Shown: positions 11,073 to 21,304, counted from the first letter of the stretch. The stretch is 64,000 nt of DNA from Gammaproteobacteria bacterium (GCA_028821405.1 JAPPGK010000046.1:53670-117669); one strand, 5' to 3'. Notes: generated by a model not told the origin, from the sequence alone. Made by a program: numbers and translations.

Positions 11073-12311
11073 GTGTCCCGTTTGCTGGTTCAGAAGTTCG
11101 GCGGCACGTCCGTGCGGGACGTCGAACGCGTCAATGCCGTGGCCGACCGGGTCGCCGCCAGCGTCGCTTCCGGCGACCGGGTGGTGGTGGTCGTGTCCGC
11201 CATGGCGGGCGAGACGGATCGCCTGGAGGGACTCGGCTTTGACATGTCGCCACGGCCCCCGGCGCGGGAGATGGATGTGCTCCTCGCCGCCGGGGAGCAG
11301 GTGTCCATCGCCCTGCTCGCCATGGCCCTCATGGATCGCGGTTGCCAGGCCCGCTCCCGACTCGCGGCACAGGTGGGCATCCGCACCGACGACAACCACA
11401 CCAAGGCCCGCATCGAGGCGATCGACGTCGAGGATCTCAATGCGGACATCGCGGACGGCGTGATTCCCGTGATCGCCGGATTCCAGGGCATCGGCCCAAA
11501 CGGCGATATCACGACATTCGGTCGTGGCGGCTCGGACACCACCGCCGTGGCGGTGGCCGCGGCCCTGGAGGCGGACGAATGCCAGATCTACACGGATGTC
11601 GAGGGGGTCTACACCGCCGACCCGCACATCGTTGAGAACGCCCGCCGCCTGGACGCCGTCACGTTCGAGGAGATGCTGGAACTCGCGAGCCTCGGCGCCA
11701 GAGTGTTGCATTCGCGCTCGGTGGAGTTCGTCGGCAAGTACGGCGTTCCCTTGCGGGTCCTGTCGAGCTTCCGCGAAGGTTCCGGCACGCTCATCACGAG
11801 GGAGGACAGCCCCATGGAGCAACCACTCGTCTCCGGACTTGCGTACGCCCGCGACGAAGCCAAGCTAACGGTGCTTGGCGTACCCGATGTTCCCGGCGTG
11901 GCGTCGAAGATCCTCGGACCCATCGGTGCCGCGTCCATCGAAGTGGACATGATCGTGCAGAACACGGGGGCGGATGGCTCCACGGACCTGACCTTCACGG
12001 TTCGGCGCGCCGACTACGAAAGCGCCCGGGAGATTCTCGTGGACACCCAGAAGGCCTTGGGCGCACGGGGGATCGAGGGCGACGACCGGATCGCCAAGGT
12101 CTCGGCGGTGGGTGTGGGCATGAAGTCCCACGCCGGTGTGGCGACGCGGATGTTCGACGCCCTGGCTGCGGAGAACATCAACATCCAAATGATCTCGACC
12201 TCGGAGATCAAGATCTCCGTCGTCGTGGCGGAGCGCTACCTCGAACTCGCCGTGCGTGCCATCCACGACGCCTTCGCGCTCGGCGAGACACCGGCTGTGG
12301 AGGACGCCTGA
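11073..12311 (+). CDS. lysC: Aspartate kinase (alpha/beta type)
   Basis: The enzyme phosphorylates aspartate, the entry step to lysine, threonine, methionine and diaminopimelate. The 412-residue protein has the kinase domain (KFGGTS at 8-13, TTFGRGGSDTTA mid-protein) and two C-terminal ACT domains (about 265-410) that bind lysine and threonine as feedback inhibitors. GTG 11073 gives the standard MSRLLVQKFGG start. alaS ends nine bases upstream and csrA lies downstream, the usual gammaproteobacterial order. An internal start for a separate beta subunit is likely. Confidence 0.96.
   Translation: MSRLLVQKFGGTSVRDVERVNAVADRVAASVASGDRVVVVVSAMAGETDRLEGLGFDMSPRPPAREMDVLLAAGEQVSIALLAMALMDRGCQARSRLAAQVGIRTDDNHTKARIEAIDVEDLNADIADGVIPVIAGFQGIGPNGDITTFGRGGSDTTAVAVAAALEADECQIYTDVEGVYTADPHIVENARRLDAVTFEEMLELASLGARVLHSRSVEFVGKYGVPLRVLSSFREGSGTLITREDSPMEQPLVSGLAYARDEAKLTVLGVPDVPGVASKILGPIGAASIEVDMIVQNTGADGSTDLTFTVRRADYESAREILVDTQKALGARGIEGDDRIAKVSAVGVGMKSHAGVATRMFDALAAENINIQMISTSEIKISVVVAERYLELAVRAIHDAFALGETPAVEDA
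11801..11816 (+). promoter_or_regulatory. Internal ribosome site for aspartokinase beta subunit
   Basis: GGAGG (11801-11805) stands eight bases before an in-frame ATG (11814-11816) inside lysC. Translation from it would give a 165-residue protein made only of the two ACT domains (11814-12311). Aspartokinases of Bacillus, Corynebacterium and Pseudomonas make such a beta subunit from an internal start; use here is inferred from the site. Confidence 0.6.
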
Positions 12312-12335
12312 GCAGCGTGTGCGTAGCCTGTGGAG

Positions 12336-12358
12336 AACCCCTGAATTAAGGGGGTGTT
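12336..12358 (+). terminator. Weak stem-loop after lysC
   Basis: CCCCT and AGGGG pair around a six-base loop (GAATTA) and are followed by GTGTT. The stem is short and the T-run is poor, so termination may be partial. Confidence 0.3.
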
Positions 12359-12490
12359 AAGACGCGCCAAACTAGTCCACAATCGGGCGTGACATTGATC
12401 TACGGGCCTACCGCCACAACAGAACAATCTAGGTAGACGTCGCGGATCATGCCAAGGGCACGGACGGCAATGGACGGATTGCCGCTGTGA

Positions 12491-12550
12491 GGATGAAGGA
12501 AGCAATCATCCGGACACAGGCCATAGGACAAGGACTTAAGGCAAGGGAGG
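12491..12550 (+). promoter_or_regulatory. csrA leader rich in GGA motifs, probable CsrA autoregulation
   Basis: Six GGA triplets fall in 58 bases directly before csrA (12491, 12498, 12512, 12526, 12532, 12546). Three have the ANGGA form, and the last is within the Shine-Dalgarno GGGAGG. CsrA binds GGA in RNA loops, and E. coli csrA represses its own translation through several such sites; the same is inferred here. Confidence 0.55.
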
Positions 12551-12557
12551 TCGGCAC

Positions 12558-12755
12558 ATGTTGATCCTAACCAGACGCGTTGGGGAGACCCTTATGATCG
12601 GCGACGAAATCACCGTCACCGTGTTGGGGGTCAAGGGCAACCAGGTTCGAGTAGGCGTTAACGCACCGCGCGATGTCGCCGTCCATCGAGAGGAAATCTA
12701 CCAGCGAATACAGGACGAGGAACCGAACCGGGTCAGTACGCCCGTGGGATCGTAG
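12558..12755 (+). CDS. csrA: Carbon storage regulator CsrA
   Basis: CsrA is a small RNA-binding dimer that controls translation and stability of many mRNAs. The 65 residues begin [16 protein letters not shown] and include [18 protein letters not shown], which holds the conserved RNA-contacting Arg and the helix, so the whole family core is present. ATG 12558 follows a strong GGGAGG. It stands after lysC as in Pseudomonas and E. coli; the usual downstream tRNA-Ser is not found. Confidence 0.97.
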   Translation: MLILTRRVGETLMIGDEITVTVLGVKGNQVRVGVNAPRDVAVHREEIYQRIQDEEPNRVSTPVGS

Positions 12756-12773
12756 GGGCGACCCTTACGCGCC
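12754..12773. repeat. Dispersed intergenic repeat, copy 1
   Basis: AGGGGCGACCCTTACGCGCC begins at the csrA stop codon. It matches the copy at 35890-35909 in 19 of 20 bases and belongs to the family of GGGCGA...TCGCCC palindromes listed elsewhere. Confidence 0.5.
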
Positions 12774-12840
12774 TAGAGTCCAAGCAGTCGCCCGTGCCGA
12801 ATGCACGGCGTTGGTTCGGCGCGGACGGGACAAGCGTCCC

Positions 12841-13491
12841 CTAGGGCGAGGGTTCGATCGTCGACGTGGCCCAACCGTGGGGATCGAACTCCGCCCCGAT
12901 CCTGTAGAGATGCTCGTCCTGGAATCGGCAGGTTAGCTTCTTCAGCCACGTGCCGGCCTTGTGGCTCATGTCGCAGGTAACCCTATTCGCCCGGCTGCCG
13001 TACCGGTCGTTGTAGAGGCGTATCCGATCTTCGAGGGCAGGCCGTTGCTGATCGGGGATCTTGGCCCATAGGGCCTTGAAGTAGTTGCGGATTTCCGGGT
13101 GCGTGTCACCCGTTGCGGCCACCCCAAGCCAAGCCACCGCGGCTTGCGGATCCTGGGGTACGCCGTCAACCCCCTGTTGAAGGATAAACCCGACCCGTGC
13201 TTGGGCGAACTTGAAGCCACGCCTCGCGGCAGCCAGCAGATGCGGCAACGCCTCGGCGTACTCCTGCTGCCGATAGAGGATCGAGCCTTGCAGCCGCGAC
13301 TGGTAGATACCCATCATTGTCTCGAGGTTGACGACCTGGTGGCGATCGTCCGGTCGGCCCCTGACGATGATCTCTTCCTCCACGTCGTCGAGCCCCGGGT
13401 CGACCGTGACCCGTTCGGCGCCGGTGCCATTGGCGGCCACCAGCAACGCGAAGGCGATGCCGCAACCGCAATGGATCGTTCTCGAGGGCAT
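12841..13491 (-). CDS. Exported Sel1/TPR-like repeat protein
   Basis: The 216-residue product, read from ATG 13491, has an N-terminal hydrophobic stretch (CGIAFALLVAANG) consistent with a signal peptide. Sel1-type helical repeats follow: YRQQEYAEALPHLLAAARRGFKFAQARVGFIL and DPQAAVAWLGVAATGD. Such repeats mediate protein contacts in the periplasm. The C-terminal part (YGSRANRVTCDMSHK...LTCRFQDEHLY) has two cysteines and no recognised motif. The function is unknown. A further 24 upstream codons are open, but they lack a signal-like start. Confidence 0.7.
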   Translation of the reverse strand: MPSRTIHCGCGIAFALLVAANGTGAERVTVDPGLDDVEEEIIVRGRPDDRHQVVNLETMMGIYQSRLQGSILYRQQEYAEALPHLLAAARRGFKFAQARVGFILQQGVDGVPQDPQAAVAWLGVAATGDTHPEIRNYFKALWAKIPDQQRPALEDRIRLYNDRYGSRANRVTCDMSHKAGTWLKKLTCRFQDEHLYRIGAEFDPHGWATSTIEPSP

Positions 13492-13543
13492 TCGAATCAA
13501 CGAGGGCTCGACCTCGTCGAGTATCGCGCCGTCAACTGACGAG

Positions 13544-15232
13544 TCAACCCCCGAGCACTTCAAGTGCCGACGGTAGCTTCAGGCCGAATGCGCTGGCGCA
13601 GTCGAGGGCTTCGGCGTAGCCGGCGTCGGCGTGCCGCACGACCCCGGTGGCGGGGTCGTTCCACAGCACCCGCGAGATGCGCTCGTCGGCGGCCGGCGTG
13701 CCGTCGCAGCAGATCACCAGCCCCGCGTGTTGGGAGTAGCCGATTCCGACACCGCCGCCGTGATGGACGGAGACCCAGGTGGCACCCGATGCGCAATTCA
13801 CGAGTGCGTTCAGGAACGCCCAGTCCGAGACGGCATCGGAGCCATCCTTCATCGCCTCGGTTTCTCGGTTGGGGCTTGCCACGGACCCGGCATCCAGGTG
13901 GTCGCGCCCGATCACGACCGGGGCCTTGAGTTCGCCGTTGCGCACCATCTCGTTGAATGCCAAGCCGAGCCGGTGCCGATCGCCCAGACCCACCCAGCAG
14001 ATCCGCGACGGCAAGCCTTGGAAGCGAATGCGCTTGCTAGCCATGTCCAGCCACCGGTGCAGGGCAGCATCCTCGGGCAGGAGTTCCTTGACCTTGGCAT
14101 CGGTTCGATGGATGTCCTGCGGATCGCCGGACAGCGCGGCCCAGCGAAACGGACCCTTGCCGCGGCAGAACAGGGGTCGGATGTAGGCCGGGACGAATCC
14201 GGGGAAGTCGAAGGCGTTCGAAACGCCCGCCTCCAGGGCCATTTGGCGGATGTTGTTGCCGTAGTCCACCACGGGAATCCCCCGCTCCCAGAAGTCGAGC
14301 ATCGCGCGCACCTGCACGGCCATGGACGCCTTGGCCGCTCGTACAGTGCCGTCAGGATCGTCGCGTCGACGCTGGTCGTGCTCCTCGACGGTCCAGCCCA
14401 ACGGCAGGTAGCCGTTCTGGGGATCGTGGGCGGAGGTCTGGTCCGAGACCGCGTCCGGCGCGTAGCGTTCGTCTCTCGCCGAGCGCCGCGCAATCTCCGG
14501 AAAGATCTCGGCTGCATTGCCGAGCAAGGCGACCGAAACGGCGTCACCCCGGCTGCACGCATCGGTGACCATCGCGACCGCTTCATCCAGGCCTTCGGCC
14601 TGCTTGTCGAGATAGCCCGTACGCCGCCGGAAGTCGATCGCCGTCTGCCGGCACTCCACGGCGATCATCGAGCCACCGGCCATGGTGCAGGCGAGTGGTT
14701 GGGCACCGCCCATGCCGCCAAGGCCGCCGGTGAGGAACCACTTGCCGACCAGATCCCCACCGAAATGCCGGCGACCCATTTCGGCGTAGGTCTCGTAGGT
14801 GCCTTGCACGATTCCCTGGCTGCCGATGTAGATCCACGAGCCCGCCGTCATCTGTCCGTACATCATGAGGCCCTTGCGGTCCAGATCGTTGAAGTGCTCC
14901 AGGGTGGCCCAGTGGGGCACCAGGTTGGAGTTCGCGATCAGCACCCTCGGCGCATCCGGAAACGTACGCAACACCGCCACGGGCTTTCCCGACTGCACGA
15001 GTAGCGTCTCGTCCGACTCCAGAGCTTGGAGGGTGGCAATGATCTTCTCGAAGGCTTCCCAGTTGCGGGCCGCCTTGCCGCGACCGCCGTAGACGACCAG
15101 TTCGGCGGGGTTTTCCGCGACCTCGGGGTCGAGGTTGTTCATCAGCATGCGCATCGGGGCTTCGGTAAGCCACGACTTGCAGGACAGCGCGGTTCCTCGG
15201 GGTGCGCGGATGGTTCTGGCGTCCGTTTTCAT
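13544..15232 (-). CDS. hutU: Urocanate hydratase
   Basis: The enzyme is the second step of histidine degradation, converting urocanate to imidazolonepropionate with a tightly bound NAD. The 562 residues match the family, with [13 protein letters not shown] near the start, [16 protein letters not shown], the [13 protein letters not shown] nucleotide-binding stretch, and [17 protein letters not shown] near the end. ATG 15232 overlaps the hutI stop (ATGA), so the two are coupled. An open frame on the opposite strand across this gene is a codon-bias artefact. Confidence 0.97.
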   Translation of the reverse strand: MKTDARTIRAPRGTALSCKSWLTEAPMRMLMNNLDPEVAENPAELVVYGGRGKAARNWEAFEKIIATLQALESDETLLVQSGKPVAVLRTFPDAPRVLIANSNLVPHWATLEHFNDLDRKGLMMYGQMTAGSWIYIGSQGIVQGTYETYAEMGRRHFGGDLVGKWFLTGGLGGMGGAQPLACTMAGGSMIAVECRQTAIDFRRRTGYLDKQAEGLDEAVAMVTDACSRGDAVSVALLGNAAEIFPEIARRSARDERYAPDAVSDQTSAHDPQNGYLPLGWTVEEHDQRRRDDPDGTVRAAKASMAVQVRAMLDFWERGIPVVDYGNNIRQMALEAGVSNAFDFPGFVPAYIRPLFCRGKGPFRWAALSGDPQDIHRTDAKVKELLPEDAALHRWLDMASKRIRFQGLPSRICWVGLGDRHRLGLAFNEMVRNGELKAPVVIGRDHLDAGSVASPNRETEAMKDGSDAVSDWAFLNALVNCASGATWVSVHHGGGVGIGYSQHAGLVICCDGTPAADERISRVLWNDPATGVVRHADAGYAEALDCASAFGLKLPSALEVLGG

Positions 15233-16443
15233 GCTGTGAGCGCGCTTCGGGGAATGCCTCTCTTGAACACCTGTCGGCAGGGGTTGTGGCCCAGCGAATA
15301 GCTGAGTTCGGCCGGTGACTGCACGTCCCACACGGCGAGATCCGCCAACTTGCCGGGCTCGACCGCCCCCCGGTCGTCGAGGCCCAGAGCCCGTGCCGCA
15401 TGGAGCGTCGCACCTCGCAGCGCTTCCTCCGGGTTCAGTTCGAACAACACGCACGCCATGTTCATGGCCGCCAGGATCGAGAGTACGGGTGAGGTCCCCG
15501 GGTTGTGGTCGGTGCTGACGGCCATCGGCACGTCCCCGGCGCGCAGCGCGTCGACCGGGGGCTTGCGTGTCTCGCGGAGGTAGTACCAAGCGCCTGGCAC
15601 GAGCACCGCAACCGTACCGGCGGCAGACATGGCGGAGACGCCGGCGTCGTCCAGGTACTCCAGGTGGTCGCAGGACAGGGCACCCATGCTCGCGGCCATC
15701 GCAGCGCCTCCGCAGTTGGATAGCTGCTCTGCATGCAGGCGCAGGGGAAGCTGCCGCGTTTGGGCGCTCTCGAATAGGGTCCGCACCTCGTCGGCGGTGA
15801 ACGCCACGCCTTCGCAGTAGGCGTCGACCGCGTCGGCCAACCCTTCCGCGGCGACGGCCGGCAATACGGTGTCGATCAGTAGCCGCACATAGGCTTCCCG
15901 CCGGTCCTTGTACTCGGGTGGCAGGGCGTGGGCGCCGAGGAACGTGGCCACCACGTCGACATCGGGCGCTTCGCCGAGCTCCCGCGCCACGCGCAGCATG
16001 CGCAGCTCGGTCTCAAGGTCGAGCCCGTAGCCGGATTTGACCTCGACCGTGGTAACCCCTTCGGCCAACAGCAACTCCAGCCGGGCACGGGTGGTCGCCA
16101 GCAACTGCTCGTGGTCCGCCTGGCGGGTTGCGCCCACGGTGGAGACGATGCCGCCGCCCCGCCGGGCTATCTCCTCGTAGGACGCGCCCTTGAGCCGCAG
16201 AGCCCACTCGTCGGCCCGGTTGCCCGCGTAGACCAGGTGCGTGTGACAGTCGATGAGGCCGGGCGTCACCAGGCGAGTGTGCAGGTCCACGGGCCTTTCG
16301 TCGGGTTGGGGGTTGCGATCCGCCGCCGGCCCGACCCAGGCGATGTGCTCGTCGCGGACCGCGACAGCCGCATCATCGATGAGACCATAGGGCGTGCCGG
16401 TGCCCATCGTCGCGACTCGGCAATTGGTGAGGTAGTACCGCAT
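15229..16443 (-). CDS. hutI: Imidazolonepropionase
   Basis: This is the third step of histidine degradation; it opens the imidazolone ring to give formiminoglutamate. The 404-residue amidohydrolase has the metal motif [10 protein letters not shown], the family segment VKSGYGLD, metal-binding His residues around AHALP and RLHAEQLSN, and the late Asp in [10 protein letters not shown]. It is upstream of and overlaps hutU. About 170 bases separate its start from the divergent hutF and must hold promoters for both arms. Confidence 0.96.
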   Translation of the reverse strand: MRYYLTNCRVATMGTGTPYGLIDDAAVAVRDEHIAWVGPAADRNPQPDERPVDLHTRLVTPGLIDCHTHLVYAGNRADEWALRLKGASYEEIARRGGGIVSTVGATRQADHEQLLATTRARLELLLAEGVTTVEVKSGYGLDLETELRMLRVARELGEAPDVDVVATFLGAHALPPEYKDRREAYVRLLIDTVLPAVAAEGLADAVDAYCEGVAFTADEVRTLFESAQTRQLPLRLHAEQLSNCGGAAMAASMGALSCDHLEYLDDAGVSAMSAAGTVAVLVPGAWYYLRETRKPPVDALRAGDVPMAVSTDHNPGTSPVLSILAAMNMACVLFELNPEEALRGATLHAARALGLDDRGAVEPGKLADLAVWDVQSPAELSYSLGHNPCRQVFKRGIPRSALTA

Positions 16444-16613
16444 GCTCGCCCCTCGTGGCCTTTGGCCGGAACCTTGGCGATCTGGCCGCGATTCTGCTCG
16501 GCGTTCGCCGCAAGTTCAATGTGAACGAAAGTCCACTTCCACGGCTTCGAAACGCATGTTCCGCGCCCAGTGAATCTGGTGAAATAGCGCCGCGTACAGT
16601 CGGCTCTTGAGGC

Positions 16614-17984
16614 GTGATGAAGTTGCTGTTCGCGAAGATGCTGACGCACCAGGGCTGGGCCCGCGACGTGCTGGTGGAAGCCGACCGGGAAGGCATGATC
16701 GCCAGGCTCACCCCGCGTGCCGCCGATCCAACCGCGCGGCGCATAGTCGGCGCGGCAATCCCTGGCGTGCCCAATGCGCACTCCCACGCCCATCAGCGCC
16801 TGTTGGCGGGTCTCGCGGAGACGGGCGGCGGCCGTGGCGACTTCATGCGCTGGCGCGAACTGATGTACCGAGCGGTACGTCGCTTCGACCCGGACGGATT
16901 CGAGGCGGTGGCGACCCTGGCCTACATGGAAATGCTCAAGGCAGGTTATACCGCGGTCGCCGAGTTCCACTACCTGCACCACGACCAAGACGGGTCGCCC
17001 TACCCGCAACCCGCCGAGATGGGGCTGCGCTGCCTGGCGGCGGCGGCGGAGGCCGGGATCGCGGTCACGCTGTTGCCGGTTCTCTATGCCTACGGCGGTT
17101 TCGGCGCGCGGCCCGCCGACCCGGAGCAAGCTCGCTTCGTGTGCGAGGCCGGGTTGTACATGGACATCTTCACCGCCCTACACGGGGCCGTTGGCGGGCT
17201 GACGAGCCAAAGGGTGGGGTTCGCGCCGCACTCCCTGCGCGCGGTTGACACAAGGCTCATCCGGGAGGTGCTGGCGAGCGTGCGCGATGTCGACCCCGGC
17301 GCCCCGGCACACATCCACGTCGCGGAACAACGCTCAGAGGTTGAAGCCTGTCTCGATTGGTGCGGTGCCCCGCCCGTGCAGCACCTATTGGACGAGGTGG
17401 ACGTGGATCCGCGATGGAACCTCGTCCATGCCACGCACATGAACGACGACGAACGCGCGGCGCTGGCCAACACCGGTGCCACGGTGGTCGTATGCCCGAC
17501 CACCGAGGCGAACCTGGGGGACGGCGTGTTCGGTGCCGGTGAGTGGCTTCAACGAAACGGTCCGATGGCGGTCGGTTCGGATAGCCAGGTGACGATCTCC
17601 CCCAGCGATGAACTCCGCGCCCTCGAGTACACGCAAAGGCTGGCTACCGAGACCCGCTTGGTGCTGTTGACCGAGGGCGGTGGCTCGGTGGGAAGACGCC
17701 TGCTCGACGTTGCGCTCGCGGGAGGCGCGGCAAGCATCGGGCAGCGGTGTGGCGTCTTGGCGGAAGGACAACGGGCGGACATCGTCGTGTTGGACGAAGA
17801 CCACCCGGCGTTGATCGCAAGGGACGGTGACGATTTGCTCGATGCGTGGGTGTTCTGCGGCGGCACCGCCTGCATCCGCGACGTGTTCGTCGGCGGCCGG
17901 CAGGTGGTGAGCGATCATCGCCACGTCAACGAAACATCGATCATCGACGGCTATCGAGACGCGGCGGAGTCGCTGCTGCAATGA
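16614..17984 (+). CDS. hutF: Formimidoylglutamate deiminase
   Basis: HutF deiminates N-formimidoylglutamate to N-formylglutamate, the branch used by Pseudomonas. The 456-residue amidohydrolase has GVPNAHSHAHQRLLAG for the metal His pair, HIHVAEQ, the VHATHMND segment and SDSQVTISP with the metal Asp. GTG 16614 is directly followed by an ATG codon, so either could start translation. Its stop overlaps hutH (ATGA). Together with hutG it shows that the five-step route is used rather than direct formiminoglutamate hydrolysis. Confidence 0.94.
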   Translation: MMKLLFAKMLTHQGWARDVLVEADREGMIARLTPRAADPTARRIVGAAIPGVPNAHSHAHQRLLAGLAETGGGRGDFMRWRELMYRAVRRFDPDGFEAVATLAYMEMLKAGYTAVAEFHYLHHDQDGSPYPQPAEMGLRCLAAAAEAGIAVTLLPVLYAYGGFGARPADPEQARFVCEAGLYMDIFTALHGAVGGLTSQRVGFAPHSLRAVDTRLIREVLASVRDVDPGAPAHIHVAEQRSEVEACLDWCGAPPVQHLLDEVDVDPRWNLVHATHMNDDERAALANTGATVVVCPTTEANLGDGVFGAGEWLQRNGPMAVGSDSQVTISPSDELRALEYTQRLATETRLVLLTEGGGSVGRRLLDVALAGGAASIGQRCGVLAEGQRADIVVLDEDHPALIARDGDDLLDAWVFCGGTACIRDVFVGGRQVVSDHRHVNETSIIDGYRDAAESLLQ

Positions 17985-19519
17985 CTGGCGCCGGTCTTGT
18001 ACTTGGCGACGAGCCGCTCGGCCTCGAGACGATTGCCGCGGCGTTGAACGGGCCTGTCGAGGTTTCTTTGCACCCGGAGGCGGTCACCCGTGTCGAGGCT
18101 GCCCACAGGGTCCTGCTGCAGACCGTAGCCACGGACGCGCCGGTCTACGGTGCCAACACGGGCTTCGGACGCCTGGCGTTGAAACGGATCCCGGCGCGGG
18201 ATCTGCGCACGCTACAGCTCAACCTGGTGCGCTCGCACGCTGCGGGTGTGGGAGAACCGATCCCCGACGGCGTCGTTCGGCTGGCCATGTTGTTGAAGCT
18301 GAACAGTCTGGCTGCCGGACATTCCGGGGCGTCGAGTCGCCTGCTAACGCTAATCGCACAGTGCTTGAACGAGGAGCTTCTGCCCGTCGTCCCGTCACAG
18401 GGTTCCGTTGGGGCCTCCGGCGATCTTGCGCCCTTGGCCCACCTGGCCTTGGTCTTCGTGGGACGCGGGGAAGCCCGATTCCGCGGCCGGGTTATGCCCG
18501 GCGCCGCGGCGCTGCGGGCGGCGGGCCTTGCCCCCTTGGAACTGGGTCCCAAGGAAGGCTTGGATCTCATCAACGGCACGCAGATCTCCGTCGCCCAGGC
18601 CTTGGCGGGACTGCTCGACGCGCGCCGCAACATGCACTCGGCGATCGTGGTGGGGGCTTTGTCGACGGATGCGTTCCAGGCGACCGACGCCTTCGCCGAT
18701 CCCCGCCTTAACGCGCTCAAGGCCCACCCCGGCCAAATTGCCGTCGCGACCGCGCAGCGACGATTGCTCAAGGGCAGCGCGATTCGGGCCTCCCACGTGC
18801 ACTGCGACCGGATTCAAGACCCCTATTCGTTCCGCTGCCAGCCCCAGGTCATGGGCGCTTGCCTCGATCTCATGGACGGTGCCGCGCGAACGCTCCTGAT
18901 CGAGGCCAACGCGGTCACCGAAAACCCGCTGGTATTCGAAGATCGAGGGGACGTCGTATCCGGCGGCAACTTCCACGGCCAGGCCGTGGCGTTTGCCGCC
19001 GATACGCTGGCGCTTGCCATCGCCGAGACCGGTTCGCTGGCCGAGCGGCGCATCGCCGCCCTGGTGACCGGCGAGTTGAGCAGCCTGCCGCCGTTTCTCA
19101 TGCCCGATCCTGGCCTCAACTCCGGCTTCATGCTGGCCCACGTGACGGCGGCGGCGCTCGTGAGCGAGAACAAGCAACTCGCTGCGCCGGCGAGTGTGGA
19201 CAGCATCCCAACCTCGGCCAACCAGGAAGACCACGTCAGCATGTCCGCGCACGGCTCGCGGCGGCTTGCGCGAATGAACGCCAACGCCGCCGGCATCATC
19301 GCCATCGAGTGGCTGGCCGCCGCCACGGGCGTGGACTTGCTGCGTCCCCTGACGTCGTCCGCGGTGTTGGAGGAGGTTCACGCGCTGCTGCGCGCGAAGG
19401 TTCCGAAACGAACGGCCGACCGGGAGTTCGCCCCCGACATCGTTGCGGCACGGGCACTTATCGAGAGTGGCGTCCTAGTCCGTTTCGCGAGCGAATCAGG
19501 GTCTCGCAACTCCGCGTGA
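17981..19519 (+). CDS. hutH: Histidine ammonia-lyase
   Basis: The enzyme removes ammonia from histidine to give urocanate, the first step of the pathway. The 512-residue protein has Ala145-Ser146-Gly147 (in SVGASGDLAPLAHL), which cyclises into the MIO electrophile, plus the conserved YGANTGFG (56-63) and QDHVSMSAHG-type segment (here QEDHVSMSAHG). ATG 17981 overlaps the hutF stop; the longer frame upstream lies in hutF. Its stop overlaps the GTG of hutG. Confidence 0.97.
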   Translation: MTGAGLVLGDEPLGLETIAAALNGPVEVSLHPEAVTRVEAAHRVLLQTVATDAPVYGANTGFGRLALKRIPARDLRTLQLNLVRSHAAGVGEPIPDGVVRLAMLLKLNSLAAGHSGASSRLLTLIAQCLNEELLPVVPSQGSVGASGDLAPLAHLALVFVGRGEARFRGRVMPGAAALRAAGLAPLELGPKEGLDLINGTQISVAQALAGLLDARRNMHSAIVVGALSTDAFQATDAFADPRLNALKAHPGQIAVATAQRRLLKGSAIRASHVHCDRIQDPYSFRCQPQVMGACLDLMDGAARTLLIEANAVTENPLVFEDRGDVVSGGNFHGQAVAFAADTLALAIAETGSLAERRIAALVTGELSSLPPFLMPDPGLNSGFMLAHVTAAALVSENKQLAAPASVDSIPTSANQEDHVSMSAHGSRRLARMNANAAGIIAIEWLAAATGVDLLRPLTSSAVLEEVHALLRAKVPKRTADREFAPDIVAARALIESGVLVRFASESGSRNSA

Positions 19520-20328
19520 CACGGGCGACGAACGGCGTGACTCCAGCCGATCTCTATTCCTGCGAACGGGGTTCGTCGGCGCTGATTCTCTCGATACCGC
19601 ACTCGGGCGTGCGCCTGCCGGCGGGGTTGGCGCGGCGTATGACATCCAAGGCGCGTCGGTTGCCGGATACGGATTGGCGGGTGGATGAACTCTACGACTT
19701 CGCGGCAGAGATGGGGGCGACGGTCTTGAAAGCGCACTACAGCCGCTACGTGGTGGACTTGAACCGACCGCCTGGCGGGGACACGTTGTACCCGGACCGC
19801 CCGGTGACGGGATTCTGCCCGTTGGAGCTCTTCGACGGCACACCCGTATACCGCGAGGGTTGCGAACCTGACCGGGAAGAGATCGAACGCCGTCGCCTGA
19901 CCTGCTGGCAGCCCTACCACGACCGCCTCGAGGCGGAGTTGGCGTACTCCTCGGAACGCCACGGCCATGCCGTCCTCTACGACTGCCATTCGATCGCCCC
20001 GGCGGTGCCCAGGCTCTTCGACGGGCACCTGCCTGCCCTGAACCTGGGCACCAACCACGGCTCGAGCTGTGCGTCGGCAATGCAGGATGCCGTAACCGAA
20101 CGGCTTGACGATTGCGGCTACACGTACGCCGTGAACGGTCGCTTCGTGGGCGGCTACATTACCCGCCACTACGGGCAGCCCGAGCGTGCCCGGCACGCGC
20201 TGCAAATGGAGATCGCCTACGACGCCTACATGGACGGGGCGACGCCGGATACGTACAGCTTGCACAAAGCGGTTCGCCTCAAAGCGTGTCTGCAGCGAAT
20301 CCTCAAGGCATTGGTGCCGCTTGACTGA
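19516..20328 (+). CDS. hutG: N-formylglutamate amidohydrolase (deformylase)
   Basis: HutG releases formate and glutamate from N-formylglutamate, the last step of the cluster. The 270-residue product has LILSIPHSGVRLP, DTDWRVDELYDF, YVVDLNRPP, the likely metal ligands in LYDCHSIAP, and GGYITRHYGQP, all typical of the FGase family. GTG 19516 overlaps the hutH stop (GTGA). Most of the open frame upstream lies inside hutH and is not coding. Confidence 0.94.
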   Translation: MTRATNGVTPADLYSCERGSSALILSIPHSGVRLPAGLARRMTSKARRLPDTDWRVDELYDFAAEMGATVLKAHYSRYVVDLNRPPGGDTLYPDRPVTGFCPLELFDGTPVYREGCEPDREEIERRRLTCWQPYHDRLEAELAYSSERHGHAVLYDCHSIAPAVPRLFDGHLPALNLGTNHGSSCASAMQDAVTERLDDCGYTYAVNGRFVGGYITRHYGQPERARHALQMEIAYDAYMDGATPDTYSLHKAVRLKACLQRILKALVPLD

Positions 20329-20401
20329 TTTGGCGGCCGTGGAAGAGTCCGCGGTGGCGAGTCAGGCGTTGACGGGCGATCGCAAGGGGTCGCCTCGAGG
20401 A

Positions 20402-21304
20402 TCATGTCATGTGCGTAAGCTCGCGCAGGGTGTTGGCCAGCGACCGGTAGTCGTCGGTCCGCAGGGACGTTTGGCGCCACGCCAAGCCGATCTGGCGCGA
20501 GGCGGGCATCCCGAGCCGTGACAGCGAGATGTCCGTGCCCTGGGTGATCTGCGCGTCCACCGCGATCCTCGGTATCAGGGTGACGCCAATCCCCGCAGCC
20601 ACCATTTGCACCAGGGTATGCAGACTGCTGGCTTCGAACTGCGCCCGGGCCCGTTCGTCGCCGATCCGGTAGACGTCGAGGGTGTGGCCGCGCAGACAGT
20701 GACCCTCCTCCAATAGCAGGAGTTCAGCACCCTTAAGCGCATCCCGCGAGATCTCGTCGGTACCGGCGAGGGGGTGGCTGCGGTGGCAGGCGAACAGGAA
20801 CTCGTCCTCGCTGATGACATCGACGCTCAAGTCCTCGGTCTCGTACGGCAACGCGATCAAGGCGGCGTCGAGTTCGCCATCCTCCAGCCGGGCGAGCAGC
20901 GGCGCGGTCTGCTCCTCCCGGAGGTAGATCGTCAGCTCCGGAAATCGCTCCCTCAAGACGGGTAGCACGCGCGGCAGCAGGAACGGGCTGATTGTCGGGA
21001 TGACTCCGAGGCGCATCTCCCCGGTCATCGGCGAGTGGGCGGCCCGTGCCACCTCCATGATCTCTTCCGCTTCGCGCAAGACCGCCTTCGCGCGCGCCGC
21101 GATCTGCAGGCCGACGCGGGTGATCACCACGGGTCGACTGGAACGCTCGGCGACCACGGTCCCGAGCACGGATTCGAGATCCCGCACACCGGCACTCAAC
21201 GTCGACTGGGTGATATGGCAACGCTCCGCCGCACGGCCGAAGTGGCGTGTGTCGGCTAGGGAGACCAGGTACTGGAGTTGCTTCATGGTGGGTACGCGCT
21301 TCAC
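20402..21304 (-). CDS. oxyR: LysR-type peroxide sensor OxyR lacking the resolving cysteine
   Basis: The 300-residue LysR regulator has an N-terminal winged helix-turn-helix (FGRAAERCHITQSTLSAGVRDLE, residues ~22-44) and the OxyR signature LLLLEEGHCLRGH, with Cys203 matching E. coli Cys199. The position of Cys208 is Tyr212 (LDVYRIG), so the normal intramolecular disulfide cannot form. The gene is divergent from katG, its expected target. Two starts are possible (MKRVPT or the internal MKQLQ at residue 7). Confidence 0.9.
   Translation of the reverse strand: MKRVPTMKQLQYLVSLADTRHFGRAAERCHITQSTLSAGVRDLESVLGTVVAERSSRPVVITRVGLQIAARAKAVLREAEEIMEVARAAHSPMTGEMRLGVIPTISPFLLPRVLPVLRERFPELTIYLREEQTAPLLARLEDGELDAALIALPYETEDLSVDVISEDEFLFACHRSHPLAGTDEISRDALKGAELLLLEEGHCLRGHTLDVYRIGDERARAQFEASSLHTLVQMVAAGIGVTLIPRIAVDAQITQGTDISLSRLGMPASRQIGLAWRQTSLRTDDYRSLANTLRELTHMT

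Noticed and set aside
12756..12840. tRNA-Ser after csrA, as in other Gammaproteobacteria
   Set aside because: The sequence cannot form a tRNA; it holds a dispersed repeat and a short GGGAC/GTCCC stem.
13631..15004. 457-residue frame opposite hutU
   Set aside because: No motif; antisense shadow of a highly conserved gene.
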